Assembly: GCA_021545665.1 (NCBI GenBank)
Contig: JAJRTX010000057.1
Span: 1 to 6,081, forward strand
DNA from: Zetaproteobacteria bacterium
GTDB taxonomy: Bacteria; Pseudomonadota; Zetaproteobacteria; Mariprofundales; Mariprofundaceae
Direction of reading: 5' to 3'
DNA: 6,081 nt
The translations under genes were made by a program, and so were the position numbers. Positions 1 to 5,233 of this stretch are shown here, piece by piece (within the stretch, counting starts at the first letter, position 1; each line of letters starts with the position of its first letter). The notes under the pieces were generated by a model that searched no databases, was not told where the DNA came from, and worked only from the letters and a program-made list of their open reading frames with translations.

Positions 1-1347
1 GACGCCGATGCTGCTTTCAACCAGAATATTGCCGCCGTGACTGCGAATAATGCTCATCGCATAACTGAGCCCCAGCCCGTTGCCGGGCTTGCTGCGACTC
101 TGGTCGGAGCGGTAAAAGCGCTCGAAGATATGCGCCAGATCATCTGTAGAGATGCCAATGCCGTTATCACGGACGTGCACGAGCACTGAATCCTGATTGA
201 TTTCGCCAGTCAGGCAGACTCGGCCTCCTGCGGTTGAAAATTTCAGGGCATTATCGATCAGATTGGAGATTGCTCGTTGCAAGCGGGCCTTGTTGCCTGT
301 CACAGGCAAGCATGGGTCGGACAGATCAATCGTGAGCATGATGCCTGCATCCTCGGCAACGGGTAAAAAAAGATCGTGGGCCTCATGCAATACTGCCGCC
401 AGATTGACCTGCTCCTGTTGCTGTTCAATCAGGCCGGCATCAGTCTGGGCAATCTCCAGCATGGTGTTGATCATTTCACCCAGCTGCTCCGATTCCTCGA
501 CAATGGTCGCCAGAGCCTCCGCCTGGGCGCTTACCCGCTCTTTGTCGCTGAGATAAGCTGCTGTCAGACTGGTTTCGGCCAACCCCCGAATACGGGACAC
601 GGGCGTACGCAGATCGTGGGCAATATGGTTGCTGACATCGCGCATCTCTCCCAGTAACAGTTGAATGCGATCCAGCATCGCATTGAAACCATCGGCCAGT
701 TCGGACAACTCCTGTCCCTGCCCTGCCAGTTCAACGCGGCGATCCAGTTTGCCTTCACTGATACCAAGGGCGGTGCGACGCACCTGCTCAACACTACGAA
801 AGACAGTACGCAGTTGCAGCCAACCGGCAAACACGCCCAGCAGCGCCATCACCAGCAGCGAGAGTGCAAACACCGTGCGCATCCGGTGCATTTGAGATTC
901 ATATTCGGTCAGTGAAAGTCCGACTTCTATCCATCTGGAACCCGCCACAGGCAGCGCCAGTAACCTGACCGGGCCACCAGGCATATCTGCATCGATATCA
1001 AACCATTGCATGTTACGCCTGGACTGATCCGGCAAGGGGATGGGGAATGCCCATGTTTGAGACAGTTGTTCGATTTGAATCCGTCCCTGTTTATCCAGTA
1101 AACGGGCAAAAAACACATCCTCTCCATGTGATGCTGTTTCACTGTCAATTTCTATCTTCAGGGCCGCCATGCCACCAACTTTCAGCTGTTCTGCAAACTC
1201 CTGGGCGTTATCCTGCAAATCAACATCGACAGCGTGCAACAGCTGATGGCTGACCATGTAGTAGGCAATCACAAACACGATCAATGCCAGAGCGCCAAAA
1301 ACCGAGGCATGCCACAGGGTGAGACGCAGACGCAATGTCTGAATCAT
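1..1347 (-). CDS. Two-component sensor histidine kinase (3' end cut by window)
   Basis: Inner-membrane sensor kinase, 449 residues visible. A first membrane helix lies at about residues 11-32, followed by a periplasmic sensor region of about 120 residues without cysteine. The second helix is at about 158-180, then a HAMP linker to about 235. The HisKA box has the phospho-acceptor His244 in the motif HIAHDLRTP. The HATPase domain follows, with the N box (NLIDNALKFS, Asn366), G1 (DNGIGIS, Asp394), F box (FERFYRSD) and G2 (PGNGLGLS, about 421-428). The frame is still open at position 1. After the G2 box such kinases usually end within a few tens of residues, so only a short tail is missing. The ATG overlaps the stop of the response-regulator gene as ATGA, which fixes the start and implies coupled translation. 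Its layout resembles metal-responsive kinases of the CusS/QseC type, but the signal cannot be read from the sequence. Its operon position after arsC suggests a link to arsenic or oxyanion stress (inference). Confidence 0.93.
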   Translation of the reverse strand, partial: MIQTLRLRLTLWHASVFGALALIVFVIAYYMVSHQLLHAVDVDLQDNAQEFAEQLKVGGMAALKIEIDSETASHGEDVFFARLLDKQGRIQIEQLSQTWAFPIPLPDQSRRNMQWFDIDADMPGGPVRLLALPVAGSRWIEVGLSLTEYESQMHRMRTVFALSLLVMALLGVFAGWLQLRTVFRSVEQVRRTALGISEGKLDRRVELAGQGQELSELADGFNAMLDRIQLLLGEMRDVSNHIAHDLRTPVSRIRGLAETSLTAAYLSDKERVSAQAEALATIVEESEQLGEMINTMLEIAQTDAGLIEQQQEQVNLAAVLHEAHDLFLPVAEDAGIMLTIDLSDPCLPVTGNKARLQRAISNLIDNALKFSTAGGRVCLTGEINQDSVLVHVRDNGIGISTDDLAHIFERFYRSDQSRSKPGNGLGLSYAMSIIRSHGGNILVESSIGV

Positions 1348-2024
1348 GGCTTGCGATCCTCCAGCACATAACCGATACCACGCACAGTATGAATCAGGCG
1401 GCAATCAAAGGGGCGATCTATTTTTTCGCGCAATCTGGAAATACGCGCTTCGACAACATTGGTTTGCGGATCAAAATTGTAATCCCAGACATGCTCCATG
1501 ATCATGGTTTTGGACACCACGCGCCCTGCATTGCGCATCAGATATTCCAGCAGGACATACTCTTTTGGCTGCAGTTCAATCGGATTTCCGCCACGAAAGA
1601 CCTTATGACGCTGCAAATCAATGTACAAATCCGCCACGCTCAGTCGGGCCGGTTCAACCAGTCCCGTTGCTCGCCGATGCAGGGCATCCAGACGCGCCAC
1701 CAGTTCGGAAAATGCAAATGGTTTAACCAGATAATCATCACCGCCGGCTCGAAGCCCCTGCACCCGATCATCCACCGAATTGCGAGCACTGAGCACCAGA
1801 ATCGGCGTAGTCACGCCCTTTGCGCGCACAGCATGAATGAGTGACAAGCCATCCCTGATCGGCAACATCAAATCGAAAATAAACAGATCATACGGAGCTG
1901 CCAGGGCCAGACTCAGGCCCAGTTCACCATCCGCAGCATGATCAATACATGCGCCTTCCTGCTCCAGCCCGCGCCTGATAAATTCAGCCTGCCGCTTGTC
2001 GTCCTCGACTAGTAAAATACGCAT
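1344..2024 (-). CDS. OmpR-family DNA-binding response regulator
   Basis: A 226-residue response regulator of normal OmpR/PhoB length. The receiver domain (about 1-115) has the acidic pair in VEDD (Glu7-Asp9), the phospho-acceptor Asp51 in FDLMLP, the switch Ser79 in VLSA and the conserved Lys101 in VKPF. The C-terminal winged helix (about 128-224) contains ELQPKEYVLLEYLM, the recognition-helix region TNVVEARISRLREKI and the terminal hairpin IHTVRGIGYVL. It is the partner of the adjacent histidine kinase, whose start codon overlaps its stop. The gene starts 15 bases after arsC, with no terminator or obvious promoter between them and no strong Shine-Dalgarno sequence, so it is probably translated from the acr3-arsC transcript. 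Its targets are not visible here; no repeated direct half-sites typical of this family were seen in the window's spacers. Confidence 0.95.
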   Translation of the reverse strand: MRILLVEDDKRQAEFIRRGLEQEGACIDHAADGELGLSLALAAPYDLFIFDLMLPIRDGLSLIHAVRAKGVTTPILVLSARNSVDDRVQGLRAGGDDYLVKPFAFSELVARLDALHRRATGLVEPARLSVADLYIDLQRHKVFRGGNPIELQPKEYVLLEYLMRNAGRVVSKTMIMEHVWDYNFDPQTNVVEARISRLREKIDRPFDCRLIHTVRGIGYVLEDRKP

Positions 2025-2039
2025 GAGGTCAATAGTGCG

Positions 2040-2468
2040 CTAGCCTGATTCCAGGGGCAAATAATTTACAAAAGTCTCAATCCTGTTACGAATCTGATCC
2101 CTTACCCGAACAAACTCGGCCATAATTTCATCTTCGCTGCCGCTGGCCCTGGCCGGATCATCAAAAGGCCAGTACTGTTTTTCACAACGGACCGGAACAG
2201 CCGGGCAACTCTCATCTGCATGGCCACATACAGTAACCAGAAGATCAAGCTCATGTAGAATCGATGGGTCCAGTTGTTCGGATTGCTGGCCGATGATATC
2301 CACACCGACCTCTTTCATCACAGTAATCGCGCGTGGATTCTTGCCGTGGGCGACAATGCCTGCGGAGTAGACTTCAAAACGATCTCCCCCCAGATATTTC
2401 AGCCAGCCCTCGGCCATCTGTGAACGACAGGCGTTGCCCGTACAGAGAAATAAGACCTTCAGTTTCAT
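2040..2468 (-). CDS. arsC: Arsenate reductase, thioredoxin-coupled low-molecular-weight phosphatase type
   Basis: Cytoplasmic enzyme that reduces arsenate to arsenite for export by the neighbouring permease. At 142 residues it has the usual size. The phosphatase loop is CTGNACRS with nucleophile Cys9 and Arg15 (CX5R). The redox pair Cys81 and Cys88 (VCGHADESC) has the seven-residue spacing of the Staphylococcus pI258 ArsC family, and the catalytic acid lies in the WPFDDPA motif (Asp103/Asp104). These features indicate recycling by thioredoxin rather than by glutaredoxin. I chose the ATG at 2468 because it gives the canonical MKLKVLFLCTG start and a four-base gap after acr3. An in-frame ATG at 2492 would add eight residues and overlap the end of acr3 by 20 bases. 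A GGGGG stretch lies 13 bases upstream of the chosen start, which is a rather long spacing. Confidence 0.95.
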   Translation of the reverse strand: MKLKVLFLCTGNACRSQMAEGWLKYLGGDRFEVYSAGIVAHGKNPRAITVMKEVGVDIIGQQSEQLDPSILHELDLLVTVCGHADESCPAVPVRCEKQYWPFDDPARASGSEDEIMAEFVRVRDQIRNRIETFVNYLPLESG

Positions 2469-2472
2469 GATG

Positions 2473-3513
2473 TTAGCATATCCCCCTTTCATACCAAACT
2501 TTGCTCCGATTCACAATAGAAACCACCGTTAACATCACAGGTACTTCAACCAGTACGCCAACCACTGTAGCCAATGCCGCGCCTGATTCAAATCCGAACA
2601 GTGCGATCGCGGCAGCGACAGCCAGGTCAAAAAAGTTGGAAGCCCCGATCAGGGCAGATGGCCCCGCAACACAGTGCGCTACTTTCCGTTTCCTGTTAAG
2701 CCAGTAGGCGAGCATGGAATTAAAATAGACCTGAATAATAATCGGAATCGACAACAGCAAAATCACCAGCGGTTGAGCAAGGATCTGTTCACCCTGGAAA
2801 CCAAAAAGAAGCACAACAGTGAGCAGGAGCGCAGCCATTGATATGGGGTCCATTATGTGCAGAACGTCATCCAGCTTGCCCGCTGCGATCAGGAATTTTC
2901 GGCCTGCATAAGCCAGAAGAACCGGAATGACGATATACAACATAACCGATAGAAACAGGGTATCCCACGGCACGATGATGGAGGCGACACCCAACAGCAA
3001 GCCGACGATTGGTGCAAAAGCAAAAATCATAATCATATCGTTCAGTGCCACTTGAGAGAGCGTGAATTGCGGGTACCCGCCCACCAGGCGTGACCACACG
3101 AACACCATGGCTGTACAGGGAGCTGCTGCCAGAAATATAAGACCGGCGATGTATTCAGGAATTTTGTCTGCTTCGAGAAATGGTGCGAAGAGGTATTGTA
3201 AAAAAATCCATCCAAGCAGTGCCATTGAAAATGGCTTTACCAGCCAGTTGATGCCCAGGGTCACACCGACCCCTCGCCTGTGCTCCCATACCTCATGCAG
3301 GGATGAGTAATCGATTTTGAGCAACATCGGGAGAATCATCGCCCAGACCAGAAGCGCAACCGGCAGGTTGATATGGGCTATTTCCATCACACCCAAGGCA
3401 TGAAATGCAGATGGAGCCCAGACTCCCAGACCAATGCCGGCAACGATGCAGAGGAACACCCAGACGGTTAGATAACGGGCGAACAGGCCCATGGATTGAC
3501 TTTCAGATGACAT
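2473..3513 (-). CDS. acr3: ACR3-family arsenite efflux permease
   Basis: A 346-residue polytopic inner-membrane protein with about ten hydrophobic segments, the length usual for bacterial ACR3. It extrudes arsenite, driven by the membrane potential. Family signatures are AAPCTAMVFVWSRL, with the essential-type Cys133, then TLSQVALNDMIMIFAFAP. Near the end are GASNFFDLAVAAAIALFG and GVLVEVPVML with the conserved Glu323. It is not an ArsB-type antiporter. The start is supported by a GGAG ribosome-binding site at 3519-3522, five bases before the ATG. A second in-frame Met at residue 8 is less well placed. The gene is first in the transcript driven by the ArsR-type promoter/operator just upstream and is followed four bases later by arsC, so export and reduction are co-expressed. 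Many databases name such genes arsB, which risks confusion with the unrelated ArsB family. Confidence 0.95.
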   Translation of the reverse strand: MSSESQSMGLFARYLTVWVFLCIVAGIGLGVWAPSAFHALGVMEIAHINLPVALLVWAMILPMLLKIDYSSLHEVWEHRRGVGVTLGINWLVKPFSMALLGWIFLQYLFAPFLEADKIPEYIAGLIFLAAAPCTAMVFVWSRLVGGYPQFTLSQVALNDMIMIFAFAPIVGLLLGVASIIVPWDTLFLSVMLYIVIPVLLAYAGRKFLIAAGKLDDVLHIMDPISMAALLLTVVLLFGFQGEQILAQPLVILLLSIPIIIQVYFNSMLAYWLNRKRKVAHCVAGPSALIGASNFFDLAVAAAIALFGFESGAALATVVGVLVEVPVMLTVVSIVNRSKVWYERGIC

Positions 3514-3544
3514 TTGCGCTCCATTTCATTAATAAGTGGAGCAC

Positions 3545-3572
3545 AGTATATCCGCTTATGCGGATATGTAAA
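3545..3572 (-). promoter_or_regulatory. Predicted sigma70 promoter of the acr3-arsC-two-component operon
   Basis: On the minus strand a -35 box TTTACA (3567-3572; five of six to TTGACA) and a -10 box TATACT (3545-3550; five of six to TATAAT) are separated by 16 bases. Transcription would begin near 3537-3538, giving a leader of about 25 bases that contains the GGAG site before acr3. The promoter lies 13 bases after the stop codon of arsR, so acr3 can be expressed separately from arsR. The operator palindrome fills nearly the whole spacer. Predicted from sequence only. Confidence 0.75.
3548..3567. promoter_or_regulatory. Predicted ArsR operator (perfect inverted repeat)
   Basis: Perfect palindrome with arms ATATCCGC and GCGGATAT around the 4-base centre TTAT. 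Its size and AT-ended arms fit the dyads bound by ArsR/SmtB dimers. It occupies the -35/-10 spacer of the acr3 promoter and touches both boxes, so a bound repressor would block RNA polymerase until arsenite releases it. No run of T follows on either strand, so it is unlikely to be a terminator. No second copy was seen upstream of arsR. Confidence 0.78.
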
Positions 3573-3586
3573 TTAATAGTGCGATC

Positions 3587-3907
3587 TTAACAAATGGATT
3601 CTTTCAGGCTTGCAATGTCACTCTGGAGCTGTTTATCAGAAACAGCACTATTTCTAATAAGATCCGAAATTGCTTCCACATGAGCATTGGAATTGAGCAT
3701 GCGGTAATAGACCCATTTCCCTCTGCGCTCTGCTTCCACCAGGCCGGAATTCCTTAGCGTATTCAAGTGCCTGGAAACTGTACTTTGAGGTAGAGAGAGC
3801 ACATCGGTCAGATGACAAACGCATAACTCGTCCCTTTGCGTAAGCAGGTGAGCTATCCTCAATCGCACGGGATCGGAAAGGCCTTTAAATAGATGAAGTA
3901 AATCCAT
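3587..3907 (-). CDS. arsR: ArsR/SmtB-family arsenite-responsive repressor
   Basis: A 106-residue winged-helix metalloregulator of normal length. The N-terminus LFKGLSDPVRLRIAHLL is the family signature. The metal site motif ELCVCHL supplies Cys29 and Cys31, matching the As(III)-binding ELCVCDL motif of classic ArsR; the third cysteine of the R773-type motif is replaced by Thr34. The recognition helix is at LPQSTVSRHLNTLRNSGLV (about 39-57), followed by the wing RRGKWVYYRM. A further cysteine, Cys106, is the last residue. It should repress acr3-arsC through the palindrome just downstream of its own gene and release DNA on binding arsenite. The ATG at 3907 gives the expected MDLLHLFK start, but no good Shine-Dalgarno or promoter is evident before it. 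It may be read from the SHOCT transcript or from a weak promoter in the A+T-rich spacer. Confidence 0.95.
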   Translation of the reverse strand: MDLLHLFKGLSDPVRLRIAHLLTQRDELCVCHLTDVLSLPQSTVSRHLNTLRNSGLVEAERRGKWVYYRMLNSNAHVEAISDLIRNSAVSDKQLQSDIASLKESIC

Positions 3908-3978
3908 TGCAGAATATTAACCATTTCTAACTTGAATTACTTCCAATAACTACTTTTGCCAAATAGATCCCCAAAAGA

Positions 3979-4084
3979 CTAATTCAACAAGTTATCTTTC
4001 ATATCCCGAAGAATTGAAACTCTGCCACTGATGACTACTACAAAAATAATCAGGCCAATGATTATTGCGTATATTTAATTTCAT
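3979..4084 (-). pseudogene. Possible frameshifted small membrane-protein gene
   Basis: An ATG at 4084 overlaps the SHOCT gene stop as ATGA and begins MKLNIR, but that frame then gives an unremarkable peptide of 30 residues ending at 3992. The frame one base over, open from 4074 to a TAG at 3979, encodes an obvious membrane helix, IIIGLIIFVVVISG, followed by RVSILRDMKDNLLN, and has no ATG or GTG at its head. Skipping one base after the sixth codon would join the two into a protein of about 34 residues with a charged N-terminus, one helix and a charged tail. This looks like a small coupled gene broken by a one-base insertion, or a sequence error. A chance hydrophobic stretch in A+T-rich spacer cannot be ruled out. 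Confidence 0.33.
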
Positions 4085-4311
4085 GGCCCCTCACCCTCGC
4101 TAATATCCTTTTTTATACGCTCAAAATCCGCTTTATCGATCTCACCTCGCACATAGCGCTGCTTGAGAATATCCAATGCCGACTCTTTTTTTCGACCAAA
4201 AAGCCATTGCACAATCAATACCACCCCGGCAATGACCAGCAACCAGAAAAAGAGGGGAAAGAGCATCATTCCCCATCCACCCATACCATTGTTCATCATA
4301 TCCATCATCAT
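4081..4311 (-). CDS. Small membrane protein with Met-rich N-terminus and SHOCT domain
   Basis: A 76-residue protein. Eight of the first 16 residues are Met, with Gly, Asn and Trp among the rest. A membrane helix follows at about 16-39 (LFPLFFWLLVIAGVVLIV), then a basic stop-transfer GRKK. The short C-terminal SHOCT-type motif is at about 44-70 (ALDILKQRYVRGEIDKADFERIKKDI). SHOCT is a short oligomerisation-like domain of unclear function. Small proteins of this build are common and often sit near metal-handling genes; the Met cluster could bind soft metals such as copper, but this is speculation. A strong GGAGG (4319-4323) lies seven bases before the first ATG, which favours that one among three adjacent Met codons. 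The stop overlaps a downstream ATG. No enzyme function can be assigned. Confidence 0.88.
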   Translation of the reverse strand: MMMDMMNNGMGGWGMMLFPLFFWLLVIAGVVLIVQWLFGRKKESALDILKQRYVRGEIDKADFERIKKDISEGEGP

Positions 4312-4338
4312 ATTTCATCCTCCATTAGCATAACAGAG

Positions 4339-4362
4339 GGTGGAGCCCGGAATGACTCCACC
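4339..4362. repeat. Inverted repeat in the leader of the SHOCT gene
   Basis: Seven-base perfect arms GGTGGAG (4339-4345) and CTCCACC (4356-4362) around a ten-base loop. In minus-strand RNA this would form a GC-rich hairpin ending about 15 bases before the GGAGG site of the SHOCT gene. No U-tract follows on either strand, so it is not a standard terminator. It could be a leader structure or a protein-binding dyad. Confidence 0.5.
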
Positions 4363-4369
4363 TCCAACC

Positions 4370-4416
4370 GGCACGGCCTTTTGATCCATACGCGCCAGAT
4401 GGTATAAAGCCGTGCC
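4370..4416. repeat. Long-loop inverted repeat between the AlbA_2 and SHOCT genes
   Basis: Perfect eight-base arms GGCACGGC (4370-4377) and GCCGTGCC (4409-4416) enclose about 31 bases. The stem can be extended inward by CTTT/AAA pairing with one bulged base. On the plus strand the repeat is followed by TTTAATTTT, as in an intrinsic terminator, yet no plus-strand gene precedes it. On the minus strand, the direction of the flanking genes, it is followed by GGTTGGAGG and no T-run. It may be a transcript-end structure of the AlbA_2 gene or a regulatory dyad. Confidence 0.45.
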
Positions 4417-4445
4417 TTTAATTTTACATGTATCAGAGTACCCTC

Positions 4446-5228
4446 TTAATGCTGCTCAATATGGGCATGTGCCTCGCGAGCATCGAGTTCCCGTGTCCCA
4501 TTTCCTGTTCTTAAAAAATAGCGATCCACTTTTCCATCACGCACATAAACCGGCACATTTGAAGCCTCAACAAAGATGCGACAAATATCTTTCCCTTTAA
4601 TCACGTAAAATGAACAATGAACCTGCGCGCAAAACTCGCCACCCAGACGTGCTTCCGTGAGATCATTAATAAACAACTCGAACCCATCTCTATTTTTGTG
4701 TTTGAGAGTTTTATAATCGTCCTGCAATCCTACTACCTCACCGACATCGGAAACACCCACCAGCAAGCTTCCTCCCTTATGGTTCATGAATCCTGCAATT
4801 GATTTTGTAATCACGGCTTCCAGTGCCTTGTTGGCCCGTTGCTGCCGAAAGTCCCAACGCACGGATGATTTAAATTCCAGACGTTCACTCTCTCCCGAAC
4901 TGATCAGTGAGGGCAAGTCTTCGGATAACTCATGCTCCAGATTCAGTATGCTCTGATGCTGTCGCAACAATGTCAGATGATAAAATGCAAAGGCAAGCCC
5001 GATACTGGCTCCGATTAATGCAAACGCAAACGTCATGGGCAGCATCTCAACGGCAAAAGCAGACTCAAAACGATATAGAAAAAAAGCCCACAGGCTATCA
5101 GCATCCGTAATCAACCTATCTCTAAATTCAAACCAGTAGACCGCCTTGGTTAACGGATGCAGCACAATGATTCCCATCGCAGCACCAATCACGCCATGCA
5201 GGGTGAATGTACGGTAGCTACTACTCAC
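4446..5228 (-). CDS. Membrane-anchored Schlafen-type AlbA_2 domain protein
   Basis: A 260-residue protein with two membrane helices, at about 10-32 and 62-87, then a charged linker and a cytoplasmic AlbA_2 domain from about 111 to 245. Domain signatures are SGESERLEFKSS (Glu113, Glu118, Lys120), the helix AVITKSIAGFMNHKGG, the strand SLLVGVSDVGEVVGL (Asp161), and the end YFLRTGNGTRELDAREA. AlbA_2 domains bind nucleic acid or act as RNases in animal Schlafens; Glu113, Glu118 and Asp161 line up by spacing with the acidic RNase residues described there, which allows but does not prove nuclease activity. Translation starts at GTG (5228), five bases after the upstream nuclease-like gene. It is the only usable start after an in-frame TGA, has no clear Shine-Dalgarno, and is probably translated by coupling. 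The function is unknown; with its neighbour it may form a two-component defence or stress unit (inference). Confidence 0.88.
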   Translation of the reverse strand: MSSSYRTFTLHGVIGAAMGIIVLHPLTKAVYWFEFRDRLITDADSLWAFFLYRFESAFAVEMLPMTFAFALIGASIGLAFAFYHLTLLRQHQSILNLEHELSEDLPSLISSGESERLEFKSSVRWDFRQQRANKALEAVITKSIAGFMNHKGGSLLVGVSDVGEVVGLQDDYKTLKHKNRDGFELFINDLTEARLGGEFCAQVHCSFYVIKGKDICRIFVEASNVPVYVRDGKVDRYFLRTGNGTRELDAREAHAHIEQH

Positions 5229-5233
5229 AGAAG

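Noticed and set aside
197..915. Several short plus-strand open frames across the kinase gene
   Set aside because: They are antisense to the HisKA and HATPase coding region, overlap each other in different frames and have low-complexity composition.
1335..1844. Plus-strand open frame of 169 codons
   Set aside because: It lies antisense within the response-regulator gene, whose domains are unmistakable, and its translation resembles no known protein; it is a shadow frame.
2469..2492. Longer ArsC start at ATG 2492
   Set aside because: It adds eight residues not typical of the family and overlaps the end of acr3; the ATG at 2468 gives the canonical N-terminus just before the CX5R loop.
3548..3567. 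Intrinsic terminator after arsR
   Set aside because: The palindrome has no T-run on either strand and sits between good -35 and -10 boxes; an operator explains it better.
3992..4084. Intact 30-residue protein in the ATG 4084 frame
   Set aside because: Its translation after MKLNIR is unremarkable, whereas the adjacent frame encodes a clear membrane helix, so the ATG frame probably reads a frameshifted gene.
4339..4362. MerR/CueR-type operator in front of the SHOCT gene
   Set aside because: The dyad has a ten-base centre and no -35/-10 pair with the 19-20 base spacing such regulators need; no MerR-type gene is present.
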